A DNA stretch of 64,000 nt. Source: Bordetella parapertussis (GTDB lineage Bacteria; Pseudomonadota; Gammaproteobacteria; Burkholderiales; Burkholderiaceae_C). The translations under genes were made by a program, and so were the position numbers. The DNA is taken from contig CAMDXA010000008.1 of the NCBI GenBank assembly GCA_945878065.1, forward strand, positions 1-64,000, written 5' to 3'. Of this stretch, positions 38,936 to 48,625 are shown piece after piece (the first letter of the stretch is position 1; every line of letters begins with the position of its first letter). Under the pieces are notes generated by a model. That model did not search any database and was not told the DNA's origin. It worked only from the letters and a program-made list of their open reading frames with translations.

Positions 38936-40356
38936 AATTTGCCGCACGCCCACCCGCCTGGATGCAGTCGCTGATGCTGCAGTACGTGCCCTTTGCTGAC
39001 GCGGCTTCGCCCGATCTGCCATTGACACGGCTGTTTCGCTTGGCGCTGTTTCAGTTGTCGGTGGGCATGGCCATGGCTTTACTGGTGGGCACACTCAACC
39101 GCGTGATGATCATCGAACTGCAAGTGCCTGCTTGGTGGGTGGCTTTGTCGGTGGCCTTGCCTTTGGTGTTTGCACCACTGCGCGCCATGATCGGTTATCG
39201 CAGCGACACCCATCCCTCGGCCTTGGGTTTGCGCCGCATTCCCTACATGTGGATGGGCACGATTTTGATGTTCGGTGGTTTGGCCGTGATGCCGTTTGCA
39301 TTATTGGGTTTGTCTGAACCCCGCGAAGGCTATTTGTGGGTGATTCGTTTTGGCGCGGCCATGGCGTTTTTGTGTGTCGGTGCCGGCATGCAAATCACAC
39401 AAACGGCAGGCTTGGCCTTGGCCTCTGATGTGTCACCCGCTGACAAACGCCCGCGTGTGGTGGCGTTGATGTATGCCATGCAATTGCTGGGGCTGATTGT
39501 GGGCAGCGCGGCACTCAGCTTGTTGCTGAGTGATTTCTCGCCCCAAAAACTCATCCAAGTGGTACAGGGTTGCGCAGTGTTGGTGGCGGCGCTCAACCTG
39601 CTGTCGTTGTGGAAACAAGAGGCTCGCGGCAGTCGTCGCGGTCAACGCGAACCCGACGGGTTTTCACAGCAGTGGCGCATGCTGATGGCCTTGCCAAAAA
39701 TGCGCCGTTTTCTGTGGACCGTGGGCCTGGGCACGGGAGCCTTCAGCATGCAAGACATCGTGCTTGAACCCTATGGTGCACAAGTACTGGGCTTGGATGT
39801 CAGCCTCACCAGTGCCTTGACCGCGCTCACCTCCACAGGGGCTTTGCTGGCATTTGCTTTGTCAGCGCGTTTCATGTCGCGCGGCATGGACGCCTGCCGC
39901 TTGGCCGCGCTGGGCGCGCTGATCGGTTTGCCCGCCTTTGCCTGTGTCATTTTTTCTGCACCGCTGAATTCAGCGCTGTTGTTTCAAACCGGGGCCACCT
40001 TGATCGGCTTTGGCGGTGGTTTGTTTGCTGTCGGCATGTTGTTGACTGCGATGGCCATGACCGATTCTTTGCATGCAGGCATGGTGTTGGGCGCATGGGG
40101 CGCGGTACAAGCCACGGCGACAGGCATTGCCATGGCCTTGGGTGGTGTCACCCGCGATGTGGTCGGTCATTTGGCTGAACAAGGTATGTTGGGTGAAGCG
40201 CTGGTTTCACCTGTCACGGGTTACAGCGTGGTGTTTCATATCGAGATGTACATGTTGTTTTGTGTGTTGATCGCCTTGGGGCCACTGGTGAGTCGCAAGC
40301 GACAAGCCGATGCCTCCAAGGACACTCGCTTTGGTTTGGCTGAACTGCCGGGCTGA
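38932..40356 (+). CDS. lhaA: LhaA/PucC-family (BCD) light-harvesting complex assembly protein
   Basis: A 474-residue, twelve-helix major-facilitator-type membrane protein of the bacteriochlorophyll delivery family. LhaA aids assembly of the LH1 antenna, possibly by delivering pigment. Recognisable are LFRLALFQLSVGMAMALLVGTLNRVMI, the APLRAMIGYRSDTH loop and LRRIPYMWMGT, all typical. Position between bchM and puhA favours LhaA over PucC or the bchP-linked Bch2. The ATG at 38932 overlaps the bchM stop. Confidence 0.95.
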   Translation: MKFAARPPAWMQSLMLQYVPFADAASPDLPLTRLFRLALFQLSVGMAMALLVGTLNRVMIIELQVPAWWVALSVALPLVFAPLRAMIGYRSDTHPSALGLRRIPYMWMGTILMFGGLAVMPFALLGLSEPREGYLWVIRFGAAMAFLCVGAGMQITQTAGLALASDVSPADKRPRVVALMYAMQLLGLIVGSAALSLLLSDFSPQKLIQVVQGCAVLVAALNLLSLWKQEARGSRRGQREPDGFSQQWRMLMALPKMRRFLWTVGLGTGAFSMQDIVLEPYGAQVLGLDVSLTSALTALTSTGALLAFALSARFMSRGMDACRLAALGALIGLPAFACVIFSAPLNSALLFQTGATLIGFGGGLFAVGMLLTAMAMTDSLHAGMVLGAWGAVQATATGIAMALGGVTRDVVGHLAEQGMLGEALVSPVTGYSVVFHIEMYMLFCVLIALGPLVSRKRQADASKDTRFGLAELPG

Positions 40357-40388
40357 GTATTTTTTGCGCGATTAAAAGGAGAATGAGC

Positions 40389-41150
40389 ATGGAAACTGGT
40401 GCTATCACCCAATATGTGGACGTTGCCCAAATCGTCCTCTATATGTTCTGGGCGTTTTTCGCCGGACTGATTTATTACCTCGCGCGTGAAAACCACCGCG
40501 AAGGCTATCCGATGGACAACGGGCATTTGCAAGGCGGCCCGGTGCAAATCGGTTGGCCCGTGCCTGAACCCAAAGTGTTCAAGATGGCTGATGGCCGCGA
40601 AATTTTGGCCCCTGATGTCAACCGTGTTGACGGCAGTTACACCGGCCAGCCTGTGCATGGTTGGTTGGGTGCACCCCTGGAGCCAGTGGGTGACCCCTTG
40701 CTCGCCGGTGTCGGGCCAGGTGCATGGGCCGCCCGCGCGGACGAACCCGACCTCTACCACGGTGGCGATATCAAAATCGTGCCCTTGCGTGTGGCTGCTG
40801 ACCACGGCGTGATGTCACCCGATATCGACCCGCGCGGCCTTCCGGTGTATGGTTTAGATCGCTTTGAAGCCGGTCATGTCAAAGACCTGTGGGTGGACCG
40901 CTGCGAAATGATGTTCCGCTACATCGAAGTGTCCTTGCACTCAGGTGGCACCGTGTTGTTGCCCATGACTTTTGCGCGGATCAATCGCCGGGGTGTGCAT
41001 GTGTCTTCCATCCTCGCCGCGCAATTTGCCAACGTACCAAAAACCAAAAGCGACGCGCAAATCACCTTGCTGGAAGAAGAAAAAATCACGGCCTATTACG
41101 GCGCAGGCACGCTCTACGCCATGCCTGAACGTCAGGAGCCACTGTTTTGA
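40389..41150 (+). CDS. puhA: Photosynthetic reaction centre H subunit
   Basis: PuhA caps the cytoplasmic side of the reaction centre and guides proton uptake to the QB site. The 253-residue product has one N-terminal helix (about 14-32, IVLYMFWAFFAGLIYYLARE) and the large cytoplasmic PRC-barrel-like domain with GWPVPEPKVFKMADGREILAPD and a C-terminal ITLLEEEKITAYYGAGTLYA segment. An AAGGAG site at 40376-40381 is 7 bases from the ATG at 40389 but only one from the ATG at 40383, so 40389 is preferred. Confidence 0.97.
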   Translation: METGAITQYVDVAQIVLYMFWAFFAGLIYYLARENHREGYPMDNGHLQGGPVQIGWPVPEPKVFKMADGREILAPDVNRVDGSYTGQPVHGWLGAPLEPVGDPLLAGVGPGAWAARADEPDLYHGGDIKIVPLRVAADHGVMSPDIDPRGLPVYGLDRFEAGHVKDLWVDRCEMMFRYIEVSLHSGGTVLLPMTFARINRRGVHVSSILAAQFANVPKTKSDAQITLLEEEKITAYYGAGTLYAMPERQEPLF

Positions 41151-41812
41151 ACGTCAATCCTCACCACGAACACGAGTTCGAGGCCGCCCCCGGTTTGCCC
41201 GAGACCTTGCCCGCCGGTGAGCGCCTGCTGTGGCAAGGTACGCCAGATTGGAAACTCTTGGCCTTGCATGTGTTTCATGTGCGCACCTTGGCCATTTATT
41301 TTTCTGTGATGGTGGCGTTCCAAGCCATGTATTTGCTGGGTGAACCCCAGGCTCGCTTGCTGGCACCGCTGGCCACCAGTGTGGCCTTGAGCCTGACCGC
41401 CTTGGGTTTGCTCACCTGGCTGGCCTGGTTGACTGCGCGCACGGCTTTATACACGCTGACCAGCAAACGTGTGGTCATGCGCATTGGCATTGTGCTGACA
41501 CTGACATTCAACCTGCCACTTCGCATGGTGGCGGCGGCCAGCGTCAAGCCGTTGAAAAACGGTTGCGGCGATATCGCATTGAAATTGGCCGGTGATGACC
41601 ACATCGCTTGGCTGAACCTGTGGCCGCATGCCAAACCTTGGGCATTGAAAAACCCTGAGCCTTGTTTGCGTTGCATTCCGGATGCGGTTCGCGTCGGTGA
41701 ACGCTTGTCGCAGGCTTGGCGGGAAGCCAATCCCCATGTGGCTGTGATGCTGGGCGACATCATTGACGACCCAGCCAACATGGACATGAACCAAGGGGCC
41801 TATTCCACATGA
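41147..41812 (+). CDS. puhB: PuhB, reaction-centre assembly factor
   Basis: PuhB is a membrane protein that helps assemble the reaction centre. The 221-residue product has GERLLWQGTPDWKLLALHVFHVR at its start and about three helices (40-60, 75-95 and a weaker third), with the bacterial PH-like segment KRVVMRIGIVLTLTFNLPLR. It begins with TTG at 41147 overlapping the puhA stop. The start is supported by AGGAG at 41134-41138, 8 bases upstream, and by homology beginning soon after. It overlaps puhC by four bases. Confidence 0.95.
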   Translation: MNVNPHHEHEFEAAPGLPETLPAGERLLWQGTPDWKLLALHVFHVRTLAIYFSVMVAFQAMYLLGEPQARLLAPLATSVALSLTALGLLTWLAWLTARTALYTLTSKRVVMRIGIVLTLTFNLPLRMVAAASVKPLKNGCGDIALKLAGDDHIAWLNLWPHAKPWALKNPEPCLRCIPDAVRVGERLSQAWREANPHVAVMLGDIIDDPANMDMNQGAYST

Positions 41813-42285
41813 GCCAATCCCTGTCCAACAACCAGATGCCCGGTCACCACAGTTTGACCGGTTGGATATTTGTCGGCTTTCTCAGCAGCGTCTTGTTGGT
41901 GGTGGCGTTGTTGCGCAACCAAGGCATGGTGACACCGCAAAACGACGCCCCCGTCAGCTGGCAATTGACCCTGCGGTTTGAAGACCGCCCGAACGGTGAC
42001 ATTGCTGTGCTGGACGCCAATAACCAAATGGAAATCGCCCGCTACCAAGGTGAGCAAGGGTTTGTGCGCGGCACACTGCGCACCTTGTCGCGCGAGCGCA
42101 TGCGCCGTGGCATTGGTTCGGGCCCGGCGTTTGACCTGATCGGTCACACCGATGGCCGCCTGACACTGAACGACCCTGCCACCGGCGTGCGCATCGACCT
42201 TGAATCCTTCGGTCCCACCAATATGTCGTCATTTGCCCAATTGCATGTGCACGCCACACCTTTTCAGAACGCCACCCAGGAGTAA
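41809..42285 (+). CDS. puhC: PuhC, reaction-centre/antenna assembly protein
   Basis: PuhC is a single-helix membrane protein with a periplasmic domain, needed for efficient photosynthetic unit assembly. The 158-residue product has a helix at about 18-36 (GWIFVGFLSSVLLVVALL) and the family region LRFEDRPNGDIAVLDA, followed by GEQGFVRGTLRTLSRERMRRG. The ATG overlaps the puhB stop. acsF follows after three bases. Confidence 0.95.
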   Translation: MSQSLSNNQMPGHHSLTGWIFVGFLSSVLLVVALLRNQGMVTPQNDAPVSWQLTLRFEDRPNGDIAVLDANNQMEIARYQGEQGFVRGTLRTLSRERMRRGIGSGPAFDLIGHTDGRLTLNDPATGVRIDLESFGPTNMSSFAQLHVHATPFQNATQE

Positions 42286-42288
42286 GCC

Positions 42289-43401
42289 ATGACCCAAGCT
42301 GCCGCCCTTGACTTTGACCATGTTGAATTGCTGATCGGCACGGTTGAAAACGCCGCCGATGCCAATGCCAAAGCGGTACGCAACACGGTACTCAGTCCGC
42401 GCTTTTACACCACCGATTTCGACGCCATGGACAAGTTGAATATCGAGTCGGTGCGCGCCGAATGGGACATCATGATGAAAGAGTACGAAGGCGACAACAA
42501 CCACGACCATTTTCAGCGTGACGCCGCATTCGCCGATGAAGTGCGCGAACTCATGCCGCAGCTGTCCCCCGAGATGCGCCAGGAGTTTTTAGACTTTCTC
42601 ATCAGCTCACTCACCTCCGAATTCTCCGGCTGCATTTTGTACAACGAAGTGCGCAAGCATGTGAAAAACCCCGACATCAAACAACTGATGACCTTCATGG
42701 CGCGGGACGAATCCCGCCATGCCGGCTTCATCAACCAGTCGTTGCGCGACTTCGATTTGGGCATTGACCTGGGCCAACTCAAGCGCACCAAGTCCTACAC
42801 GTTCTTCAAACCCAAATTCATTTTTTACGCGACTTACTTGTCCGAAAAAATCGGCTATGCGCGTTACATCACCATTTACCGTCAGCTGGAAAAACACCCG
42901 GACAAACGCTTTCATCCCATCTTCCGTTGGTTTGAACGCTGGTGCAACGACGAATTCCGCCACGGTGAATCGTTTGCACTGATCATGCGGGCCAATCCCA
43001 ATTTGCTGCGCGGCGTGAACCTGTTGTGGATCCGCTTTTTCATTCTGGCGGTGTATGCCACCATGTATGTACGTGACCACACCCGTCCGTTGTTGCACGA
43101 AGCCATGGGCTTTGAGTCCACCGACTACGACTATGAAGTGTTTCGCATCACCTCGGACATTGCACGCCAGGTGTTCCCCATAGAAGTCGATATCGACCAT
43201 CCCACATTCCGCGCTTGCATGACCCGATTGGTTGAACTGTCCATCGCCAATGCCAAGGCCAAAGAACGCGGTGGCTTGATCGGCTTGGCCGGCCGCGCCA
43301 TCACCGCTGTGCAAGCGGCGTATACCTTTGGCAAGCTGTATCTGCTGCCGGTCAAGAAAAACACCTTGCCTGCCGACATCCGCATGCAACCCACTTGGTG
43401 A
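42289..43401 (+). CDS. acsF: Aerobic Mg-protoporphyrin IX monomethyl ester oxidative cyclase
   Basis: AcsF is the oxygen-dependent diiron enzyme that forms the fifth ring of chlorophylls. The 370-residue product has the EESRH-type iron ligands in RDESRHAGF (around residue 140) and NDEFRHGES (around 221), with [16 protein letters not shown] before them. A ribosome-binding site AGGAG lies just upstream. No bchE (the anaerobic cyclase) is visible in the window, so on this evidence ring E closure needs oxygen. Confidence 0.98.
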   Translation: MTQAAALDFDHVELLIGTVENAADANAKAVRNTVLSPRFYTTDFDAMDKLNIESVRAEWDIMMKEYEGDNNHDHFQRDAAFADEVRELMPQLSPEMRQEFLDFLISSLTSEFSGCILYNEVRKHVKNPDIKQLMTFMARDESRHAGFINQSLRDFDLGIDLGQLKRTKSYTFFKPKFIFYATYLSEKIGYARYITIYRQLEKHPDKRFHPIFRWFERWCNDEFRHGESFALIMRANPNLLRGVNLLWIRFFILAVYATMYVRDHTRPLLHEAMGFESTDYDYEVFRITSDIARQVFPIEVDIDHPTFRACMTRLVELSIANAKAKERGGLIGLAGRAITAVQAAYTFGKLYLLPVKKNTLPADIRMQPTW

Positions 43402-43413
43402 TGGATTGTTTGA

Positions 43414-44265
43414 ATGACTGATTTTTTCACCACCACGCTTGGCGCCAGCTTGTTTGCGGTGTTCTGCTGGTGGTTGGGCACGGGTGCCATTTTGTGGTTG
43501 GTGCGCCTGCCGACCTCCACCTTTCGCTGGAGCATGTTTTGTCTCAGCTTTTTGCTGGGCTTGAGCTTATGGACCGCTTCACTCAGCATGCGTTCGCATT
43601 CCGTGACCAATGCCTATATCGGCTTTGTCAGCGTGATCGCCATGTGGAGTTGGCATGAGATGGCCTTTCTCACGGGATGGTTGGCCGGGCCGCGTCGCAC
43701 GCCCTTAGACCCCGGTCTGGGCCTGAACAAACGCTTTGGCCAATCGGTCATGGCGCTGCTCTACCACGAGGTGGCCTTGCTGTTTAACTTTGGCGTGTTG
43801 CTGGCTTTGCAGCAAGGCCAGCCCAACCATGTCGCCTTGTGTACCTTTGCTTTGCTGTGGTGCATGCGCTTGAGCGCCAAGCTCAATTTGTTTTTTGGTG
43901 TGCCGCAAGTGGGCGAACAGTATTTGCCGGTGCACCTGCGCTACATCGGCAGCTATTTCAAAAGCGGCCGCGTCAGCCCGTTCTTCTTTTTCACCATGGC
44001 CCTCTCGGTGGTGGTGTGGTCGTGGATGGTCTGGGAATTGCTCACCGGCGCGGTGGTCATCAACACCGGTTGGGTGCTGTTGTCGTCGCTGCTGGGCCTG
44101 GCCATCATTGAACATGTGTTGATGGTGTTTGCCTTGCCCTTGCAACGCTTGTGGGGCTGGGCCATGAAGCGCAGCCCGTATACCGCCGCACGAACACCAT
44201 TGACAGACACCCCTGCGCCGGTCAGAGTACCGGTCAATGCAGCCAACCAAGCAGACCCCGCATGA
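43414..44265 (+). CDS. puhE: PuhE, photosynthetic complex membrane protein
   Basis: PuhE is a seven-helix membrane protein of unclear mechanism that affects photosynthetic unit assembly and bacteriochlorophyll levels. The 283-residue product has many hydrophobic helices and the family segments RWSMFCLSFLLGLSLW, WHEMAFLTGWLAGPRR, LYHEVALLFNFG and LSAKLNLFFGVP. It follows acsF after 12 bases and overlaps crtI by four bases, linking carotenoid and reaction-centre genes in one transcript. Confidence 0.95.
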   Translation: MTDFFTTTLGASLFAVFCWWLGTGAILWLVRLPTSTFRWSMFCLSFLLGLSLWTASLSMRSHSVTNAYIGFVSVIAMWSWHEMAFLTGWLAGPRRTPLDPGLGLNKRFGQSVMALLYHEVALLFNFGVLLALQQGQPNHVALCTFALLWCMRLSAKLNLFFGVPQVGEQYLPVHLRYIGSYFKSGRVSPFFFFTMALSVVVWSWMVWELLTGAVVINTGWVLLSSLLGLAIIEHVLMVFALPLQRLWGWAMKRSPYTAARTPLTDTPAPVRVPVNAANQADPA

Positions 44266-45800
44266 ATGCATTTCGCACACAAAACGAACGCGCCCCCGGC
44301 GAAACCCCGGCGCGCCATTCGCCCCGCGCCGTGGTCATTGGCAGTGGCTTTGGCGGCTTGGCCGCCGCCATTCGCTTGAGCGTGATGGGCTACCAAGTTC
44401 AGGTGCTGGAAAAACTCGATGCACCCGGCGGCCGCGCCTATGTGCACAAGCAAGACGGCTTCACTTTCGATGCCGGTCCGACCATCATCACCCTGCCGTA
44501 TTTGCTCGAAGAGTTGTTCACGCTGTGCGGCCAACGCATGGAAGACTATGTGGACTTGCGTCCCATGTCGCCTTTCTACCGCATCCGTTTTGACGATGGC
44601 ACGCACTTCGATTACAGCAATGACGAAGCCGCCATGCTGGCGCAAATTGAAGCCATCAGCCCCTCAGATGTGAAAGGCTTCAAAGACCTGATGAAAGCCT
44701 CGGCGAAATGCTATGAATTGGGGTTTGTGGAACTGGGATCTGTGCCGTTTGAAACCATCGGCGACGTGATCAAAGCCTTGCCCAATTTGGTGCGCATGAA
44801 AGCCTGGCGCTCCATACACAGCATGGTGGCGCGGTACCTCAAGCACCCCAAACTGCGCATCGTCATGAGCTTTCATCCGTTGCTCATCGGCGGCAATCCG
44901 TTTTCAGTCACCTGCGTGTATTCATTGATTCATATCCTGGAGCAACGCTGGGGCGTGCACTCGGCCATGGGTGGCACCGGCGCCATTGTCAATGCCTTGG
45001 TGGCATTGCTCAAAGACCGCAGAGTGCCTGTTCGCTACAACGCGCCCGTCACCCAAATTCGCGTGAAAGACGGCAAGGCTGTTGCGGTCGAATTGGAAAA
45101 TGGCGAATTGATAGGCGCAGACATCGTGGTCAGCAACGCCGATGCCGCATGGACCTACCGCCATTTGATCGAAGAAAAAGATCGGCCGCATTGGAGCAAC
45201 CGTCGCATTGAAAAAGGCAACTATTCATCAGGATTGTTTGTCTGGTATTTCGGCACGGACAAGCAATACAAAGACGTGCCGCACCACATGATGGTGCTGG
45301 GGCCGCGCTACAAAGGTTTGCTGCAAGACATTTTTAAAAACCACACGCTGTCCAAAGATTTCAGCTTGTACCTGTACCGGCCTACTGCCACCGACCCGTC
45401 GCTGGCGCCCCATGGATGCGACACGTTTTATGCGCTTTCCGTGGTGCCCAACCTGAGCAGCGGCACCGACTGGCCGGCCATCACCGAGCAATACCGTGAT
45501 GCCATCGCCACGGCCTTGCAAGACAGCGTGCTGCCCGACTTGAAGCAACACATCGTGACATCGCGCGTGACCACGCCGCAAGATTTTCAAGACCGCTTGT
45601 GGTCGTTCAAAGGCGCGGGCTTCGGGCTTGAACCGGTCATCACGCAAAGCGCGTGGTTCCGCCCGCACAACCGCAGCGAAGACATCAAAAATTTATTTCT
45701 CGTGGGCGCAGGCACGCAACCCGGTGCCGGTGTTCCCAGTGTGTTGATGTCGGCCAAAATGCTCGAACAGGTGGTGCCCCATGCCCTTGCCGTTTACTGA
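44262..45800 (+). CDS. crtI: Phytoene desaturase
   Basis: CrtI converts phytoene to neurosporene and/or lycopene with FAD. The 512-residue product has the dinucleotide motif VVIGSGFGGLAAAIRL near residues 23-38, the APGGRAYVHKQDGFTFDAGPTII region, and the C-terminal NLFLVGAGTQPGAGVPSVL. The ATG at 44262 overlaps the puhE stop; the longer open frame inside puhE is ignored. It overlaps crtB by 20 bases. Confidence 0.97.
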   Translation: MNAFRTQNERAPGETPARHSPRAVVIGSGFGGLAAAIRLSVMGYQVQVLEKLDAPGGRAYVHKQDGFTFDAGPTIITLPYLLEELFTLCGQRMEDYVDLRPMSPFYRIRFDDGTHFDYSNDEAAMLAQIEAISPSDVKGFKDLMKASAKCYELGFVELGSVPFETIGDVIKALPNLVRMKAWRSIHSMVARYLKHPKLRIVMSFHPLLIGGNPFSVTCVYSLIHILEQRWGVHSAMGGTGAIVNALVALLKDRRVPVRYNAPVTQIRVKDGKAVAVELENGELIGADIVVSNADAAWTYRHLIEEKDRPHWSNRRIEKGNYSSGLFVWYFGTDKQYKDVPHHMMVLGPRYKGLLQDIFKNHTLSKDFSLYLYRPTATDPSLAPHGCDTFYALSVVPNLSSGTDWPAITEQYRDAIATALQDSVLPDLKQHIVTSRVTTPQDFQDRLWSFKGAGFGLEPVITQSAWFRPHNRSEDIKNLFLVGAGTQPGAGVPSVLMSAKMLEQVVPHALAVY

Positions 45801-46842
45801 CCAAGCCGATCGCGACCTGAGCGAGTGCGTCGAGATGATGCGCGGCGGGTCGAAAACTTTTTTTGCCGCCAGCCGCTTGCTGCCTAAACGCATTCGCGAT
45901 GCAGCCATTGCCTTGTATGCGTTTTGCCGCGTGGCCGACGACATGGTGGATTTGGGTGACTCGATAGAGCGCAGTTTGAAACTGCTGCACCATCGCTTGG
46001 ACCGCATTTACGCCGGTCAACCGGAAAACACCGTCGAAGACCGTGCTTTGGCCGTCGTGGTGCAACGCCACGCGCTGCCCCGCCATTTACTGGATGCATT
46101 GCTGGACGGTTTTGCTTGGGACGGGAACGAACGGCGTTACGACACTATGGAAGATTTGCACGGCTATGCCGCCCGCGTGGCGGGCAGTGTCGGCGCGATG
46201 ATGTGCTGGATCATGGGCCCGCAACAAGCGGTCACCTTGGCACGCGCGTGCGAATTGGGCGTGGCCATGCAACTCACCAACATCGCGCGTGATGTCGGTG
46301 AGGATGCACGCATTGGCCGTGTGTATTTGCCATTGCAATGGATGCGCGAAGAAGGCATCAACCCCGACGAATGGTTGCTGTTCCCCGCGTGTACGCCTGC
46401 GCTGCAACGCGTGGTCGAACGTGTGCTGAAAGAGGCGGACAGCTTGTACAAACAATCGGTCGCAGGCATTGCGCATTTGCCGCGCGACTGCAGATCTGCC
46501 ATCATGTCGGCCAATTTGATTTATGCCGAGATCGGTCATCAGCTGCGCCGTAGCGGCATGGACCCGGTGCACCAACGCAGCGTGGTCAGCGGCAAACTCA
46601 AGCTGTGGCTGCTGGCCCGCGCCTGGTTGCAATCGCGCTGGGTGAGCGTACAGCGCCAACAACCGCAACCGCTGGCAGGTATTGCGTATCTGGTGGAGCA
46701 GTGTCAACTCAGTGCTGAGGCTGCGATGGAAATGACTCTGCCTAAACCGCCGCGCATTGAATCCATGTTGAATATGTTTGAGCGGTTAGAAACACAAAGA
46801 CGGCAAAACTCAGGCATACCGGTGAACAGGTTTCAGCGTTAA
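45781..46842 (+). CDS. crtB: Phytoene synthase
   Basis: CrtB joins two geranylgeranyl diphosphates head to head to phytoene. The 353-residue product has both Asp-rich substrate motifs, in CRVADDMVDLGD and QLTNIARDVGEDARIGRVYLP, and GSKTFFAASRLLP near the N-terminus. It is the last gene of the bchF-to-crtB superoperon. A long palindrome that could stop transcription starts two bases after its stop codon. Confidence 0.97.
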   Translation: MPLPFTDQADRDLSECVEMMRGGSKTFFAASRLLPKRIRDAAIALYAFCRVADDMVDLGDSIERSLKLLHHRLDRIYAGQPENTVEDRALAVVVQRHALPRHLLDALLDGFAWDGNERRYDTMEDLHGYAARVAGSVGAMMCWIMGPQQAVTLARACELGVAMQLTNIARDVGEDARIGRVYLPLQWMREEGINPDEWLLFPACTPALQRVVERVLKEADSLYKQSVAGIAHLPRDCRSAIMSANLIYAEIGHQLRRSGMDPVHQRSVVSGKLKLWLLARAWLQSRWVSVQRQQPQPLAGIAYLVEQCQLSAEAAMEMTLPKPPRIESMLNMFERLETQRRQNSGIPVNRFQR

Positions 46843-46844
46843 TT

Positions 46845-46899
46845 GGTTAATTAGGGTCAGGTTCCAATTAAATTAATTGGAACCTGACCCTAATTAACC
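46845..46899. repeat. 55-bp REP-like palindrome, probable bidirectional terminator
   Basis: Two perfect 25-base arms (46845-46869 and 46875-46899) flank a five-base A/T centre; the arm core reads AGGGTCAGGTTCCAATT. It fills the entire gap between convergent crtB and def. Short palindromes with GGGTC...GACCC ends are common dispersed repeats in Burkholderiales and are often linked to REP-associated transposases; that link is recollection, not tested here. It marks the left border of the nicotinate block. Confidence 0.75.
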
Positions 46900-46900
46900 T

Positions 46901-47440
46901 TCAATCATCCTCCACCTCCCCGATCTCCGGAAACAAGACCTCGGTGTAACCAAACTGCGTGAAGTCCCTCACCCGCATCGGGTAGAGCTTGCCTATCAAG
47001 TGGTCGCATTCGTGTTGCACCACGCGTGCATGAAAGCCGTCAACCGTGCGATCGATAAGATTGCCCATTTCATCCAAACCTGTGTAACGGATATGCGCCC
47101 ACCTCGGCACCATGCCTCGCAGTCCGGGCACTGACAAGCAGCCCTCCCAGTCCTGTTCTTCATCTGCGCCGATGGGGGTGATCACCGGATTGATCAACAC
47201 GGTTTGCGGCACCAACGGCCTATCCGGATAACGCGGATTGACGCGCGTGCTGCCAAAAATCACCACTTGTAAATTCACGGCGATTTGCGGTGCAGCCAAT
47301 CCGGCACCATTCACTGCAGCCATGGTCTCGCGCATGTCTGCAACAAGCGCATGCAACTCAGGCGTATCAAACGCAGTCACCGGTTCGGCAATGCGCAGCA
47401 ACCGCGCATCACCCATTTTGAGAATCTCATGTATGGCCAT
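46901..47440 (-). CDS. def: Peptide deformylase
   Basis: Peptide deformylase removes the formyl group from new N-terminal methionines. The 179-residue product has all three motifs: GAGLAAPQ (45-52), EGCLSVPG with the metal-binding Cys, and QHECDHLIG with the HExxH-type metal site. ATG at 47440 with GGAATT upstream is preferred to the TTG at 47449. It lies 12 bases after the beta-lactamase-like gene at the end of the nicotinate gene string. It may be a second, accessory copy rather than the housekeeping def, which usually neighbours fmt. Confidence 0.94.
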   Translation of the reverse strand: MAIHEILKMGDARLLRIAEPVTAFDTPELHALVADMRETMAAVNGAGLAAPQIAVNLQVVIFGSTRVNPRYPDRPLVPQTVLINPVITPIGADEEQDWEGCLSVPGLRGMVPRWAHIRYTGLDEMGNLIDRTVDGFHARVVQHECDHLIGKLYPMRVRDFTQFGYTEVLFPEIGEVEDD

Positions 47441-47452
47441 GCGAATCAATTC

Positions 47453-48625
47453 CTAAAACGAGCCTTCGAACAACTCTTTTATCCAGTAGTGCACTTCGTT
47501 GGTCACCGGCTGCACCAAATCGCCGCCATTGCTGAGCAATATGTAATTGACGCGGTAATACGGGTTGACACGCACCAATGTTCGGTACCCATCTTTTTGA
47601 CCCGCATGTGCATACGCACCGTGCGCCGGTTTGTCTGAAGACAACACCCAACCCAAACCGTAGAAATCGCCGTTTTCAAATGCAGAAATGCTTGACGCCG
47701 GACGGGTCATGCGGGCTTGGCTGGCTGCACTGACTATTTGTCCATCTTGGTAGGCGCGCAACCACAGCGCCATGTCTGACAACGAACTGTAAATTCCGGT
47801 GGGCCCTTCGGTGCGCAATTGAATGCCTTTGGTGCGTTTGGTCGCGGCATAGTTAAGCGCCAAAGTTTCGCCCTGCCCTTGTTCATCAGACTCCACCCTG
47901 CTGCGTGCCATGCCCAATGGCTTGAACATACGCTGTCGCAAACATTCGCCAAAACTGGCGCCACAAGCTTTGGCAACAATTTCGGCCAGCAACACATAGT
48001 TGCTGTTGCTGTATTGCACTTGGGTGCCCGGCTGAAAATTCAAACGCGGGTCGCGACGCCAGCGTTGCAGCAGTTTGTCGTTGGTCAGTCCGTCCAATTC
48101 CATCAAGCTGCTGGCGTTGATTTGCCGCATGTAGTCGGGCACTCCAGCGCGTTGTGCCAACAAATGGCCGACCGTGATGTCTGCCCATTCAGCGGGTAGC
48201 TCGGGCAACCATTTCAAAACGCTGTCCTCTAAGCCGAGTACACCGTTGTCGACCAATTGCATGACTGCAGCAGCTGTCATGGGCTTGGCAGCAGACGCCA
48301 ATTCAAACGCGGTGTCGCCATCGATCGGTATGCGTTGTTCGCGGTGTGCCAGACCGCCCCAATTTTTGTAGATGACCTCGCCTTCGAGCTCTACCCACAC
48401 GGCCAAGCCCGGCCCTTGTTTGGTGTGCAACTGACGCAGTATCTTGTCGACGTTTTCACGAAACACGGCAATCCGCTCGGTCTTGCTGGCGTTGGGGGTG
48501 ATGTCCGTCGCCATGCTGGGCGAGCTCCACACACCACACGCCAATGCACTGAGCACCGCGCACACCATGCGCCACTGAGGCCCTGCTATGCGCTGAAAAA
48601 AAACAAGTCGCCCGCTAACGGTCAT
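47453..48625 (-). CDS. Serine beta-lactamase-like hydrolase (class C/esterase family)
   Basis: A 390-residue protein with a signal-like N-terminus (hydrophobic segment about 18-35, ending SMA). It has the penicillin-binding-protein/class C fold: SAAK supplies the SxxK nucleophile motif, YSNSN the YxN motif, and HAGQKDG replaces the usual KTG with HxG, as in many esterases and D-aminopeptidases of this superfamily. A true beta-lactamase function is therefore doubtful. The ATG at 48625 overlaps the nicB stop by four bases, so it is translated from the nicotinate operon transcript. It might hydrolyse an amide or ester in or before the pathway (inference). Confidence 0.85.
   Translation of the reverse strand: MTVSGRLVFFQRIAGPQWRMVCAVLSALACGVWSSPSMATDITPNASKTERIAVFRENVDKILRQLHTKQGPGLAVWVELEGEVIYKNWGGLAHREQRIPIDGDTAFELASAAKPMTAAAVMQLVDNGVLGLEDSVLKWLPELPAEWADITVGHLLAQRAGVPDYMRQINASSLMELDGLTNDKLLQRWRRDPRLNFQPGTQVQYSNSNYVLLAEIVAKACGASFGECLRQRMFKPLGMARSRVESDEQGQGETLALNYAATKRTKGIQLRTEGPTGIYSSLSDMALWLRAYQDGQIVSAASQARMTRPASSISAFENGDFYGLGWVLSSDKPAHGAYAHAGQKDGYRTLVRVNPYYRVNYILLSNGGDLVQPVTNEVHYWIKELFEGSF

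Noticed and set aside
47453..48625. Antibiotic-resistance beta-lactamase
   Set aside because: SxxK and YxN are present, but KTG is replaced by HxG and the gene is translationally tied to nicB, pointing to an esterase or amidase.
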